Source: an uncultured Aquimarina sp.
GTDB lineage: Bacteria > Bacteroidota > Bacteroidia > Flavobacteriales > Flavobacteriaceae
Length of the DNA stretch: 64,000 bases
NCBI GenBank assembly: GCA_947489685.1
Contig: CANLEM010000002.1
Location: forward strand, 744,001-808,000
Reading direction: 5' to 3'
Shown here: positions 34,022 to 43,680 of the stretch, in pieces
Layout: the number at the start of each line of letters is the position of its first letter
Position numbering within the stretch: the first letter of the stretch is position 1
The notes under the pieces: generated by a model
The model's database searches: none
Told to the model about the DNA's origin: nothing
Seen by the model: the letters and a program-made list of their open reading frames with translations, nothing else
Position numbers and translations under genes: made by a program

Positions 34022-34633
34022 TTGTATAAAATAAATACTTCAAAAAGAGTGAATCTCAATTTAGCCGAAAAAATAATTCAATTAAGAAAAAACAAAGGAT
34101 TATCTCAAGAATCTCTTGCCGAGATGTCTAATGTTTCGCTTCGTACGATTCAAAGAATCGAAAAAGGCACTGTAAATCCAAGATCGTTTACTCTAAAAAC
34201 ATTGGCAGAAGCACTAGAAATACAGCCATCAGAGCTAACTATAATAGATTCTGAATCAAACGATATCCACAAGGAGATATCGATTCTTAAACGAATTAAT
34301 GTTGCCTCCTTGTTGGTTGTTATTTTTCCAATACTTAATATTATTTTTCCTGTCATTATTTGGAAAAGAAGTAAAAAACTTCATGAATTAAATACTCAGG
34401 CAGGAAAAATAGTAACTCTACAAATACTTTGGACAATTATTACCATTATCATCTTTTTTTCAATTCCTTTACTTCTAAAAATTTTTACAGAAGATAGCGG
34501 GATCGGAAAATTTATGAGTCCATTATCCTATCTTTTTTGTGTGGTATTGAATATCATTATCGTGCTAAAAACAACTGTTAAACTTAATAAATCCAACACC
34601 AATATTCTTCATTTTGTTCCTAATTTGTTTTGA
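34022..34633 (+). CDS. XRE-family regulator with C-terminal membrane segments
   Basis: A 203-residue protein. Residues about 15-72 are a canonical XRE HTH (IIQLRKNKGLSQESLAEMSNVSLRTIQRIEKG). The C-terminal half has three or four hydrophobic helices (about 93-115, 130-152, 166-186) with a DUF4870-like layout. Such membrane-tethered XRE proteins are common in flavobacteria. The start is TTG at 34022; no ATG fits before the HTH. It sits 143 bases before a serine hydrolase gene whose promoter carries a dyad, so it may regulate that gene. This is inference. Confidence 0.8.
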   Translation: MYKINTSKRVNLNLAEKIIQLRKNKGLSQESLAEMSNVSLRTIQRIEKGTVNPRSFTLKTLAEALEIQPSELTIIDSESNDIHKEISILKRINVASLLVVIFPILNIIFPVIIWKRSKKLHELNTQAGKIVTLQILWTIITIIIFFSIPLLLKIFTEDSGIGKFMSPLSYLFCVVLNIIIVLKTTVKLNKSNTNILHFVPNLF

Positions 34634-34692
34634 TTTAAAATGAAACGTCTTAATGGATTTGTCGCTATATTTTTTTCGTAAAAACTCATAAA

Positions 34693-34751
34693 ATGACATA
34701 AGAATGTCATACCAGTGACGCAAGGTCTACATCTCTCTACCAATACATTTG
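34693..34751 (+). promoter_or_regulatory. Promoter with upstream dyad for the serine hydrolase gene
   Basis: TACATTTG (34744-34751) is an exact TAnnTTTG element 26 bases before the ATG at 34777. The perfect dyad ATGACAT-AAGA-ATGTCAT (34693-34710) lies upstream, just beyond the expected -33 position, where an activator or repressor would bind. Confidence 0.5.
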
Positions 34752-34776
34752 TAGGAAATCAATACTACATCAAAAA

Positions 34777-36441
34777 ATGAAAACCTTGTTAATAAAACCA
34801 CTTATGAGATTGTTGTTTTTAATACTACTATTCTTGCTTGTTCAATCATGTAGCAATCCTCCTGCAAACCTGGATCAACTAATGCGCAGCTATGAATCTA
34901 GTGGTCAAAGAAAAAAAATTAAAAGTCCATTTAGCGGTGCGGTGTTAGTCGCCAAAGATGGAAAAGTTGTTTTTAAAAAAGCATATGGCTATGCCAATAA
35001 AAAAACGCAAACGCCAAATACAATCAACACCAAATTTAGCATCGCATCACTAACAAAGCAATTTACTGCAATGTTGGTTATGCAATTGGCCGAAAAAGGT
35101 AAGCTTAATGTAACTGATACTATATCTAAGTACCTTCCTTATTTTCCCAAGGATCTTGGAGATCAAATTACAATCCACCAGTTGTTATCTCATACATCGG
35201 GATTACCACATTATGAGGGCTTAGAAAAAATAGGAATACGTGCTTCTTCCTTTTTCTCTACTCAATACACTCCCAAGAGTTTCACCAAATTAATTGGAAA
35301 TACTCGATTGATTCATCCCCCTGGTACTTCCTATCATTACAGTAGTTTGGGATACATTCTTTTGGGAGCAATACTAGAAGAAATATCTGGGCAGACCTAT
35401 AATAAATTATTACAAGAATCAATTGTAAAGCCTTTGGGATTAAAAAATACTGGATTTGAAAGCAATGATTTTATTGCTAATCAAGTTGCCCAAGGATATA
35501 TCTTCAGAGAATTAGAAGGTTTTGATTGGTTAATTACGAAACAAGGAGGTAAATTTAGCACTGCCCCCTTTAGAGATCAATCTAATAAGTACAGTACCGG
35601 TGGAATGCATTCTACAGTTGAAGACTTGTTTATTTGGAGCGAAGCTATTAGAAACAATACTATACTATCTGAAGAACTAACTACAAAAATGATGACTCCC
35701 AATAAAGATGGATATTGCTATGGATGGATGCGCAATTGGGATGATTTAATAGAGCGCAATACAAATGTTCGTATGTATACTCACGGAGGGACACTACCCG
35801 GTTTTAATTCTTCGATAACAATGTTTGACGATGGAACAACTATAATTTTCTTGGCAAATGTGCACCCACTAAGAGATAAAGAAATAATACATCAAATCTA
35901 CCTTACAACGCATGAATTAGAAGATGAATATAGATTAGACGGATATCCCGATCGAGGCTCTTTATCTAAGTTCGAATCGCAAGGTGGTATTAAAGCATTA
36001 AACACCTATTTCTCGAAATTGTCTAAACTTTGTGGATATAAAGTCTTACCCTCAGAAAATTCTATAACCGGAATTATGTATCTATATCTTAAAAATGGGC
36101 AAAAAGTAAGAGCCGATAGTCTTAAAAATGCTTTTTTTACTGATTTTAAACCTACAGAATCAAATATTAATAGAGCAGGTTATGATTTTTTGGAGATCAA
36201 TCAATGCGAATTTGCTTTAGAATTTTTTCATGAAAATGTAAAAAAACACCCTAATTCTGCAAATGTATGGGATAGTCTAGGAGAAGGATATATTGTCTGC
36301 GAAAAATATGATAAGGCCGTTGAGAGTTACGAGAAAGCGGTAGAAATCGCAAAAAGAAAAAATAGCAAAAATCTTGACATATATAAGACAAACCTATTAA
36401 CAGCTATGAAAAGACTCGAAAAACAAAAAAGTAATATATAG
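34777..36441 (+). CDS. Class C beta-lactamase-like serine hydrolase lipoprotein with TPR tail
   Basis: A 554-residue protein. A lipoprotein signal ends in LVQSC (Cys25). The beta-lactamase domain (about 50-370) contains SLTK (Ser91, Lys94), the YSS form of the second motif near 190 and a THGG third motif near 335. That is the set of serine DD-peptidases and esterases. After a linker, residues about 465-540 look like TPR units (ANVWDSLGEGYIVCEKYDKAVESYEKAVE). It is probably a periplasmic or outer-membrane-attached esterase or D-peptidase. The name beta-lactamase describes the fold, not activity. Confidence 0.85.
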   Translation: MKTLLIKPLMRLLFLILLFLLVQSCSNPPANLDQLMRSYESSGQRKKIKSPFSGAVLVAKDGKVVFKKAYGYANKKTQTPNTINTKFSIASLTKQFTAMLVMQLAEKGKLNVTDTISKYLPYFPKDLGDQITIHQLLSHTSGLPHYEGLEKIGIRASSFFSTQYTPKSFTKLIGNTRLIHPPGTSYHYSSLGYILLGAILEEISGQTYNKLLQESIVKPLGLKNTGFESNDFIANQVAQGYIFRELEGFDWLITKQGGKFSTAPFRDQSNKYSTGGMHSTVEDLFIWSEAIRNNTILSEELTTKMMTPNKDGYCYGWMRNWDDLIERNTNVRMYTHGGTLPGFNSSITMFDDGTTIIFLANVHPLRDKEIIHQIYLTTHELEDEYRLDGYPDRGSLSKFESQGGIKALNTYFSKLSKLCGYKVLPSENSITGIMYLYLKNGQKVRADSLKNAFFTDFKPTESNINRAGYDFLEINQCEFALEFFHENVKKHPNSANVWDSLGEGYIVCEKYDKAVESYEKAVEIAKRKNSKNLDIYKTNLLTAMKRLEKQKSNI

Positions 36442-36549
36442 TTTACTTGATTTACTTAAAAAAGAGTTGCCTTTTTTATTAAATTTCATAACACTATAGC
36501 ATACAAAAATGATTTTAAGTAAATTGCTACTTTATAAATCATCATTACC

Positions 36550-37482
36550 ATGCAGAAGTTTTTTGTGTTCGCCCTATTTGGGATACTCCTCTATTCGTGT
36601 AAGCCATATGAAAATACTAAAACCAGAAAAAACCAGATCACTTATGAAGATTTTAGGGCCGATCAAAGGTTATACCCTACAGATGATGGCTTAATGAAAT
36701 ATATCGATAAAGGTAAAGGACCGGCTATTTTGTTATTGCATGGTGTACCAACCTCGGGTTGGTTGTATCGTAAAATGATTGATCCCTTAGTGGCACGAGG
36801 GTATCGAGTAATCGTTCCGGATATGCTGGGGTATGGTTCTAGTGATTCTCCCGAAGGTTTTGAAATTTATAATAATGAAAACCATGCCAAACGATTATTA
36901 GAACTAATGGCATCATTGGGTATAGAATCCTGGTCGCATGTTATGCATGATGCTGGTGGTTTATGGACTTGGGAACTGATAAAACAAAGCCCAGGTAAAA
37001 TCGAAAAACTTATTGTACTCAATACAATTATATATGAAGAAGGTTTTTATCCTCCTGTGAGAATGAAACCCGGAGGTTTTGCCAAAACTGCCATGTGGGC
37101 GTATAGAAATGGAGTCACTACAAACACCTTGTTAAAAAAACTATTTAACGAGGGCCTAAAAGAAAACACGCTTAATGCGCTAGATGTAGAGGGGTATAAA
37201 ACTCCATTACTTGAAGGCAAAACCAATGCTATGTATTACTTTTTTAGCCAAACTTGTAATGATTTACCTGACTACTCTGATGTTTTTGAAAATATTAATG
37301 TTCCGGTTTCTGTGATTTGGGGGATACATGATACCATGTTACAATGGCCACCACAACAAACTCGTGCAGCTAATGCTCTTGGAGTAAAAAACGAAGACAT
37401 TCATTTTGTAGACGAAAAACATTTTTTGCAGGAAACCAAAGGCAAAGAAATTGCCTATAAAATTCTTGATTTCCTTAATTAA
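36550..37482 (+). CDS. Alpha/beta hydrolase lipoprotein, haloalkane dehalogenase/epoxide hydrolase-like
   Basis: A 310-residue protein. The lipoprotein signal peptide MQKFFVFALFGILLYSC has Cys17. The hydrolase domain has oxyanion motif LLHGVPTSGW, then PDMLGYGSSDSP. A nucleophile elbow VMHDAGG carries Asp (about 134) instead of Ser, an acid in IWGIHDTM and a His in DEKHFLQET. An Asp nucleophile is typical of dehalogenases and epoxide hydrolases. A lipid-anchored periplasmic form is less common. Its stop overlaps by 8 bases the stop of the convergent gene at 37475. Confidence 0.82.
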   Translation: MQKFFVFALFGILLYSCKPYENTKTRKNQITYEDFRADQRLYPTDDGLMKYIDKGKGPAILLLHGVPTSGWLYRKMIDPLVARGYRVIVPDMLGYGSSDSPEGFEIYNNENHAKRLLELMASLGIESWSHVMHDAGGLWTWELIKQSPGKIEKLIVLNTIIYEEGFYPPVRMKPGGFAKTAMWAYRNGVTTNTLLKKLFNEGLKENTLNALDVEGYKTPLLEGKTNAMYYFFSQTCNDLPDYSDVFENINVPVSVIWGIHDTMLQWPPQQTRAANALGVKNEDIHFVDEKHFLQETKGKEIAYKILDFLN

Positions 37483-37828
37483 GACTTAGATTTTTTACCC
37501 AAAGTTTAAGTTCAATCCTAAAAATGGTTCCGTTAATAAGCTCTTGTATTTGGTGAATCTCTTCTCGGTTTACAGCCAGATCTATCTTATCCGAAGGTGT
37601 TCTTAGTAATAACGATTTACAATGTTGTGGATCTTTGCACTCACTGCAGCAAGCCGATTGTATTGTAGTAGTGCAAGAATCTGAAAAATCCTTTAGCTCA
37701 TTTAGCGTGAGTAAAAAACCAATATCCCTAAATACCAGCTGAACTCTAGGCATAGATGTATGCATTTCTTTTTTCCAAAAGAAAGATATCCCCATTTCGT
37801 TACTGTAAATTTTATCAATAGCGTTCAT
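37475..37828 (-). CDS. Conserved hypothetical protein next to recJ
   Basis: The start is taken at the ATG at 37828 (MNAIDKIYSN), six codons inside the longest frame. The product has 117 residues. The central cluster CCSECKDPQHC could bind a metal. The rest is beta-rich with FRDIGFLLTLNELKDF. No signal peptide. Function unknown. It starts 62 bases after recJ, on the same strand, and may be co-transcribed with it. Confidence 0.7.
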   Translation of the reverse strand: MNAIDKIYSNEMGISFFWKKEMHTSMPRVQLVFRDIGFLLTLNELKDFSDSCTTTIQSACCSECKDPQHCKSLLLRTPSDKIDLAVNREEIHQIQELINGTIFRIELKLWVKNLSLN

Positions 37829-37889
37829 TATGAATTTTATTTTCATTCAAAAATAAACATTATTTATAATCAATCTAAATAAAAATAAG

Positions 37890-39593
37890 TTAATTTATAT
37901 CTTTCAGTTTTAATTGAAGAGAAACTTGACCATTCCATTCATTTTCATCAATAGTATATGCTGCTTCAAACAATTGTTTTGATGAGATTAGATCTTTCTT
38001 AGCGCCCAATCCAAATCCAATAGCTCCTATTGCAGTTCCGTTTTTTTGAACCTTACATTTAAGATGCTTATCATCGGCGCCAACACATTTTCCGTAACCG
38101 CTATCCTGTAATTCTTTTGTCATAAACACTGGAGCCATATTTCCAGGTCCAAAAGGCGCAAGTTGTTTAAGTATTCTATAGAATTTAGGCGTAATTTCTT
38201 CTAATTCTATTGCACTGTCTATAGTAATCTCGGGAGTTAATAATTTCTTATCAATAGTTGATGCTACCACCTCTTCAAATTTTTGTTTAAAGGGTTCGTA
38301 TTGGTCTTCCAATAGCGTTAAACCTGCAGCATACTTATGCCCTCCAAACTGCTCAATATACTCAGAGCAAGCGTCGAGTGCATTATACACATCAAATCCT
38401 TTTACGGATCGTGCCGAGGCTGCTAATTTTTCACCACTTTTGGTAAAAACCAGCGTAGGACGATAGTATGTTTCGGTCAATCGAGATGCAACAATACCAA
38501 TCACTCCTTTATGCCAATCTTCTTCATAGACCACAGTCGTATATTTATCTTCTTCTTTGTTTTGATGTATTTGCAGTAAGGCTTTCTCTGTAATGCTTTT
38601 ATCTGCTTCTTTTCGATCGCTATTATACACTTCAATTTCTGAAGCAAATTGAGAAGCAGTTTCCAGGTTTTCTTCTACGAGTAGATTTACAGCATGCAAT
38701 CCATGCTTCATTCTTCCTGCGGCATTGATCCTAGGTGCTATCATAAACACCACATCGGTAATAGTTAATGTTTCTTTTTGTACATGAGATAACATCGCCT
38801 TAAAACCAACTCTTGGTGCAGCATTAATAACTTGTAATCCGTAGTACGCTAACACTCTATTTTCTCCTGTAATCGGAACAATATCTGCTCCGATAGCAGT
38901 AGCTACCAAATCCAAATAAGGTATCAAATCATTAATTGACTGACCACTCTTAGATCCAATCCCTTGAATCAATTTGAATCCCACACCACAACCACACAGC
39001 TCTTTATAAGGATACTTGCAATCCTCTCTCTTTGGGTCTAAAACAGCAACAGCATCGGGCAACTCATCTCCTGGTCTATGATGGTCACAAACAATAAAAT
39101 CAACACCTTTTGATTTGGCATATGCTATTTTTTCTATTGCTTTAACTCCACAATCCAAAGCAATAATTAATGAAACGTCATTATCATGCGCATAATCAAT
39201 ACCTTGATATGAAACCCCATACCCCTCTCCATAGCGATCGGGAATATACGTGGTAATTTGTGCAGACTTTGTCTTCAGATAAGACGACATTAATGCAACC
39301 GATGTAGTACCATCGACATCATAATCACCATATACCATTATATTTTCATTTTCGGCAAGTGCTTTCTCTATTCTCGACACTGCCAAATCCATATCCTTCA
39401 TCAAAAAGGGATCGTGAAGATCTGTAAGCGAAGGTCTAAAAAACTTTTTTGCTTGATCAAAAGTTTCAATTCCTCTTTGTACCAAAAGCGAAGCAATAAC
39501 TGTATCTACATTTAAGGCTTTTGCAAGTGTATTAACAATAACTTTATTAGGCTCTGGTTTGAGTGTCCATCTCATTGATTTGATATATTCCAA
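37890..39593 (-). CDS. recJ: Single-stranded-DNA-specific exonuclease RecJ
   Basis: A 567-residue protein, normal length. The DHH phosphoesterase domain has VYGDYDVDGTTS and VCDHHRPGDELPDAVAVLDP. The DHHA1 domain has FGGHKYAAG (about 418). A C-terminal OB-fold follows. It degrades single-stranded DNA 5' to 3' in recombination and repair. The protein could instead begin at the sixth codon (MRWTLKPEP, 39578), which matches many homologues. Confidence 0.95.
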   Translation of the reverse strand: MEYIKSMRWTLKPEPNKVIVNTLAKALNVDTVIASLLVQRGIETFDQAKKFFRPSLTDLHDPFLMKDMDLAVSRIEKALAENENIMVYGDYDVDGTTSVALMSSYLKTKSAQITTYIPDRYGEGYGVSYQGIDYAHDNDVSLIIALDCGVKAIEKIAYAKSKGVDFIVCDHHRPGDELPDAVAVLDPKREDCKYPYKELCGCGVGFKLIQGIGSKSGQSINDLIPYLDLVATAIGADIVPITGENRVLAYYGLQVINAAPRVGFKAMLSHVQKETLTITDVVFMIAPRINAAGRMKHGLHAVNLLVEENLETASQFASEIEVYNSDRKEADKSITEKALLQIHQNKEEDKYTTVVYEEDWHKGVIGIVASRLTETYYRPTLVFTKSGEKLAASARSVKGFDVYNALDACSEYIEQFGGHKYAAGLTLLEDQYEPFKQKFEEVVASTIDKKLLTPEITIDSAIELEEITPKFYRILKQLAPFGPGNMAPVFMTKELQDSGYGKCVGADDKHLKCKVQKNGTAIGAIGFGLGAKKDLISSKQLFEAAYTIDENEWNGQVSLQLKLKDIN

Positions 39594-39704
39594 ATATTAA
39601 AAAACCCAAAGTACAAAAAACATCCAGACCATGATAAATTTGCCATTAGTTTTGTATTTTGCCTAATCAAAAAAATAGATTAAACTTAAAAATTACACAT
39701 ACAT

Positions 39705-40295
39705 ATGGCATTAGTGACTCCATTATCAGCAGATCATGATCAAGAGACCAAAAAACTTGCAGAATTCTTTAATGAGACCCTTGGTTTTTGCCCAAACTCG
39801 GTCTTAACCATGCAACGAAGACCCGCTATTTCTAAAGCATTTATTAATCTTAACAAAGCAGTAATGGCCAATGAAGGTCGTGTGACCTCGGCTTTAAAAC
39901 GTATGATCGCCTGGGTAAGTAGTAATGCTACTGGTTGTAGATATTGCCAAGCTCATGCTATTAGAGCTGCAGAACGTTATGGTGCAGAACAAGAACAATT
40001 AGACAACATTTGGGAATATAAAACACATCCCGCTTTTAGTGATGCCGAACGTGCCGCGCTAGATTTTTCATTAGCAGCATCTATGGTTCCTAATGCTGTA
40101 GATGATACTATTAAAGAAGAATTGTATAAATATTGGGACGAAGGAGAAATTGTAGAAATGTTAGGAGTAATTTCTTTATTTGGATACTTAAACCGTTGGA
40201 ACGACTCTATGGGTACAATGGTAGAAGAAGGCGCCATCGAATCTGGAGAAAAATACCTTGGAAAACATGGTTGGGAAAAAGGAAAGCACGTGTAA
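39705..40295 (+). CDS. Carboxymuconolactone decarboxylase/AhpD-like peroxidase-related protein
   Basis: A 196-residue all-alpha protein. The AhpD-type motif TGCRYCQAHAIRAAERYG (about 84-101) carries the CxxC redox pair and the proton-relay His. The N- and C-terminal helices fit the peroxidase-related CMD subfamily. It is likely a cytoplasmic thiol peroxidase or reductase; the partner is unknown. A single gene, convergent with the M50-like gene. Confidence 0.88.
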   Translation: MALVTPLSADHDQETKKLAEFFNETLGFCPNSVLTMQRRPAISKAFINLNKAVMANEGRVTSALKRMIAWVSSNATGCRYCQAHAIRAAERYGAEQEQLDNIWEYKTHPAFSDAERAALDFSLAASMVPNAVDDTIKEELYKYWDEGEIVEMLGVISLFGYLNRWNDSMGTMVEEGAIESGEKYLGKHGWEKGKHV

Positions 40296-40322
40296 CCATT
40301 GATAAAATAAATGATACAAATA

Positions 40323-40360
40323 AAGGTCTCATAGGTTCATAAATCTATGGGACTTTTCTA
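40323..40360. terminator. Bidirectional terminator between convergent genes
   Basis: 12-bp stem (40323-40334 with 40345-40356, two G-U pairs) followed by TTTT on the plus strand. It lies between the stops at 40295 and 40362. Confidence 0.6.
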
Positions 40361-40361
40361 T

Positions 40362-41063
40362 TTATTTTCGTCTTAAATAAAAGGTATAGCTTTTATATAA
40401 TAAAAAAGCAGAGGCTAAAAGAACACATATCCCCCACATCCAATATGTGCCAGGTAGGTGGGCCGCGATCATCTGTGTATCTGAGTAATATACTTTTCCG
40501 TTTCTTTCAAACTGTTGCGTAAACAAATATCCTATTTGCAAATACGTACTTAAAACGCATTGGGTTCCTAAAAATAATAGTGTAAAAGCTTCTAAGTTTC
40601 TTACTCTTACTAATCCGATAAAAAAGAGGATAGCAGCAAAAACACTTAATACAATTAATGCCAATAATTTATGGATCCATATACACAGGGATATGACCAT
40701 AACCGTAATCAATACCCACAAAGCTATTTTTGAAGTCGCCTTATTTCTAGCAGATGCTATAAGAATTGCTCCTGTAATTGCTGGACCTAGTAAACCTCCA
40801 GCTGCAGTAAGTGCTCTGGCAATATTATAATTTAAATAACTAGACGAGACATCAGAATATGCAACACCACCCCCGTTTTCATAAATCTCTAAATAATGAA
40901 ATTTGCCTCCTAAAATTAAAGCCGTAAGACCATGCCCCATTTCATGAAACCAGGTTCCTAATAACAACAATGGATATTGTAACATTCCAAAATAAGGTAA
41001 CTGCCATAATAAAAAAACCAGTAAGCTGATCCCTATAATAGTAAGTAAAGGTCTATTTTTCAA
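40362..41063 (-). CDS. M50-like membrane metalloprotease
   Basis: A 233-residue membrane protein with six or so hydrophobic segments. The first segment pair is followed by LLGTWFHEMGHGLTALILGG, where HEMGH (about 40-44) is an HExxH zinc motif embedded in a membrane region, as in M50 site-2-type proteases. The protein is short and lacks a PDZ domain. The start appears to be TTG at 41063, since no ATG fits. Substrate unknown; many flavobacterial homologues are labelled M50B. Confidence 0.78.
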   Translation of the reverse strand: MKNRPLLTIIGISLLVFLLWQLPYFGMLQYPLLLLGTWFHEMGHGLTALILGGKFHYLEIYENGGGVAYSDVSSSYLNYNIARALTAAGGLLGPAITGAILIASARNKATSKIALWVLITVMVISLCIWIHKLLALIVLSVFAAILFFIGLVRVRNLEAFTLLFLGTQCVLSTYLQIGYLFTQQFERNGKVYYSDTQMIAAHLPGTYWMWGICVLLASAFLLYKSYTFYLRRK

Positions 41064-41153
41064 AAGGTTTGATTTTTTTCTTACCTATTCAATAACAACA
41101 TTTTGAACACTTTAGTATTCTAGAACATAATTCACTTTTCAGCTCTTAATAGA

Positions 41154-41726
41154 TTAAAACAAAACTTTTTTTACTTGCTGTTGCAATAATGGTACTACAT
41201 TATCAACATACCATGGATTTTTGGTTAGCCAAAAACGATTTCTTGGAGATGGGTGCGGTAATGGAAAATATTTTGGTAAATATTCATCATATGCCTTTAC
41301 CGTATCGGTTAATGTTCGCTTTACCTCTTTTTTTAAGTAATACTTTTGAGCATACTGTCCGATTAATATCACCAATTCTATAGCAGGCATATGATCAAAT
41401 AGAGGCTGATGCCATAGTGGAGCGCATTCTGGTCGCGGGGGTAAATCACCGCTTTTGCCTTTTCCGGGATAACAAAACCCCATAGGTACAATCGCAATTT
41501 TGGTGGGATCATAAAACATCTCGTCTGTAATATCCAGCCATTTTCTGAGTTGTTTCCCACTTGGATCATCCCAAGGAATCCCTGATGCATGAACCTTGGT
41601 TCCCGGTGCTTGCCCAATAATCACAATTTTGGCTTCGGGATGACCTGCAACAACTGGTCTTGGCCCTAAAGGCAAATGTGATTTGCAAACTTCGCACGAT
41701 TTAATATCAGACAATAACTTATCCAT
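41154..41726 (-). CDS. Uracil-DNA glycosylase family protein
   Basis: A 190-residue protein. Motif 1 is IIGQAPGTKVHASGIPWDDPSG, motif 2 is PHPSPRNRFW near the end, and a CEVCKSHLP start is present. These match the UDG superfamily, closer to family 4/5 or the MUG-like branch than to Ung. The full 4-Cys iron-sulfur set is not evident (two Cys in CEVC, others scattered). It removes damaged or uracil bases from DNA. It overlaps the rsmI stop by one base (TAATG), so the two are translationally coupled. Confidence 0.85.
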   Translation of the reverse strand: MDKLLSDIKSCEVCKSHLPLGPRPVVAGHPEAKIVIIGQAPGTKVHASGIPWDDPSGKQLRKWLDITDEMFYDPTKIAIVPMGFCYPGKGKSGDLPPRPECAPLWHQPLFDHMPAIELVILIGQYAQKYYLKKEVKRTLTDTVKAYDEYLPKYFPLPHPSPRNRFWLTKNPWYVDNVVPLLQQQVKKVLF

Positions 41727-42400
41727 TACTTCTTTTTACCATCTACAATAACTACAATCTCTCCTTTTGGAGGTTTAGCTTCAAAATGTGTGAGTACTTC
41801 TTTGGCTGTACCTCTTATGGTTTCCTCATGAAGCTTACTCAATTCTCGTGATACAGATACTTGGCGATCCTCTCCAAAATACTCCACAAAATTTCCAAGA
41901 GTTTTAACGAGTTTATGAGGAGATTCGTAAAAAATCATAGTTCTTGTTTCTTCTGTTAAGAGTTTTAGTCGTGTTTGTCGCCCCTTCTTAACAGGTAAAA
42001 AGCCTTCAAAAACAAACTTATCATTGGGCAAACCACTATTAACCAATGCAGGCACAAAAGCTGTAGCTCCCGGAAGACATTCTACATCAATTTTGTTTGC
42101 TACACAGGCTCTGGTAAGCAAAAAACCAGGATCACTTATAGCGGGCGTTCCTGCATCACTAATCAATGCAATATGTTCTCCTCCTTTAATTCGTTCGATT
42201 AACCGATCTACCGTTTTATGCTCGTTATGCATATGATGACTTTGCATAGGGGTAGCTATATCAAAGTGTTTCATTAATTTACCACTAGTACGGGTGTCTT
42301 CTGCCAGTATAAGATCAACTTCTTTTAGCACTCTAATAGCACGAAGCGTCATGTCCTCGAGGTTACCAATTGGTGTAGGAACTATATATAGTTTTGACAT
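41726..42400 (-). CDS. rsmI: 16S rRNA (cytidine-1402 2'-O)-methyltransferase
   Basis: A 224-residue tetrapyrrole-methylase-fold SAM enzyme. Signatures are LYIVPTPIGNLEDMTLRAIRVL, then LILAEDTRTSGKLMKHF, LISDAGTPAISDPG and the FYESPHKL segment. It modifies C1402 in the ribosomal decoding centre. It is in an operon with DoxX upstream and UDG downstream, each joined by a one-base stop/start overlap. Confidence 0.95.
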   Translation of the reverse strand: MSKLYIVPTPIGNLEDMTLRAIRVLKEVDLILAEDTRTSGKLMKHFDIATPMQSHHMHNEHKTVDRLIERIKGGEHIALISDAGTPAISDPGFLLTRACVANKIDVECLPGATAFVPALVNSGLPNDKFVFEGFLPVKKGRQTRLKLLTEETRTMIFYESPHKLVKTLGNFVEYFGEDRQVSVSRELSKLHEETIRGTAKEVLTHFEAKPPKGEIVVIVDGKKK

Positions 42401-42744
42401 TAAGGTCTTACTTTTTTACCAATACCATAAGAAATCCCCAGAATAATAATTGCATATACCGATAGTCCAACAGGATGCCCTGCATAATAATGAGCTAAAC
42501 TGGCTAATACCAGGTCAAAAAAGAATCCTGCGTATGCCCATTCTTTAAGCCATTTTATTTTATTGGTCAGAATAGCCACGATACCTAATATTTTTGCAAC
42601 TGCTAGCGGTATTACAATGTATGTGGGATAATTAAAACTTTCGAAAAAACCTTTTATCATTTCGGTTTTAAAAAAATACATCTGTGCCGAATACAACATA
42701 ATAGCACATAAAGCTACAGTTGCAACCCAATAAACAATTTTCAT
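42400..42744 (-). CDS. DoxX-like membrane protein
   Basis: A 114-residue protein with four membrane helices (about 4-24, 40-62, 69-88, 94-110). The sequence MKIVYWVATVALCAIMLYSAQMYFF and the KILGIVAILTNKIKWLKEWAYAGFFF core are typical of the DoxX-like family. Role unknown. It starts a three-gene operon with rsmI and the UDG gene. Confidence 0.8.
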   Translation of the reverse strand: MKIVYWVATVALCAIMLYSAQMYFFKTEMIKGFFESFNYPTYIVIPLAVAKILGIVAILTNKIKWLKEWAYAGFFFDLVLASLAHYYAGHPVGLSVYAIIILGISYGIGKKVRP

Positions 42745-42768
42745 AAGGATATTATATTTGATTTATTT

Positions 42769-43575
42769 TTAGTATTCGTATTTACCCAGCACAACATTCA
42801 AAAAGCGTTCTTCATATTCTTCTTTGCCTTCCCAATGATCATAATCCGGTTTGATCATCGAAGTAATAAACTCTTCAGCTTCACTTTTGGAGTTAATCGT
42901 ACCCAATTGCGAAAGTACTCTATTATAATCAGGGGCGCTACCATCAAAAAGATACTTTATAAAAGCTAATCGATCGTTTAAACCAATTGTAATATCTTTT
43001 CGTAACTGCTCATTAAGAGATTTTGGTTTTTCATCTGGGCTTACGGGATCTAATATTGGAGTAACCTCTTCCATATCATTTTTTTCATAATTAGATTCGG
43101 ATATTCCCAACTCAGGAAAAGAAGAAGTTTCTTCTGTAGAAGCACTGGCAGGAACAAAAAGATCTTCGCTTACCCGAGCATTTATTTCTTCTATAACCAG
43201 TTCTGGTTTATGGTCAATACCAGGCGCTTCAGTCTTTTCTTGTTGTTCAACCTCTGGTTCTGTAGCAATGTTAGTTTCTAATTTATTATCTTCTGTAGGT
43301 TTGGGTTCGAGAATCTTAGCAATTTTTTGTTTTACCTCTCTCAACTCATCCGATTCGTCTGATTTGTTCGGTTCTTCTTTTTCTTCCAAAGCCTGTCGCA
43401 CCTGTCCAATAGTGGGTTGTGGACCTGCAAAATGCGATTCAGAAAAATTAAGTATGGTTAACTTTTCATATAACTGCCTAGCCTCTTCCTGAAGCTGAGG
43501 TAAGGTAGATCTGTCTTTTAATTGTAATATTCTATGTGCAATACTTATAAGTTCCGCTTCCAATTTCTTCTTCAT
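42769..43575 (-). CDS. Hypothetical protein with long acidic linker
   Basis: A 268-residue cytoplasmic protein. An N-terminal helix pair (1-60, MKKKLEAELISIAHRILQLKDR) and a C-terminal globular part (about 190-268, RKDITIGLNDRLAFIKYLFDG ending EERFLNVVLGKYEY) flank a Glu/Pro/Ser-rich, probably disordered linker (about 65-185). No family is known to me. It lies 24 bases before the DoxX start and is probably in the same transcript. Its start region diverges from tdk. Confidence 0.8.
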   Translation of the reverse strand: MKKKLEAELISIAHRILQLKDRSTLPQLQEEARQLYEKLTILNFSESHFAGPQPTIGQVRQALEEKEEPNKSDESDELREVKQKIAKILEPKPTEDNKLETNIATEPEVEQQEKTEAPGIDHKPELVIEEINARVSEDLFVPASASTEETSSFPELGISESNYEKNDMEEVTPILDPVSPDEKPKSLNEQLRKDITIGLNDRLAFIKYLFDGSAPDYNRVLSQLGTINSKSEAEEFITSMIKPDYDHWEGKEEYEERFLNVVLGKYEY

Positions 43576-43680
43576 AACTTTCTTATTCGTTTGTATACTG
43601 CTTTTTGTTTTTTAATAAATTTATCCCATCTTTAGACGTAAGGAGAAGGGGTTTCTTTAATTGATTCTGAAAAATACAAA

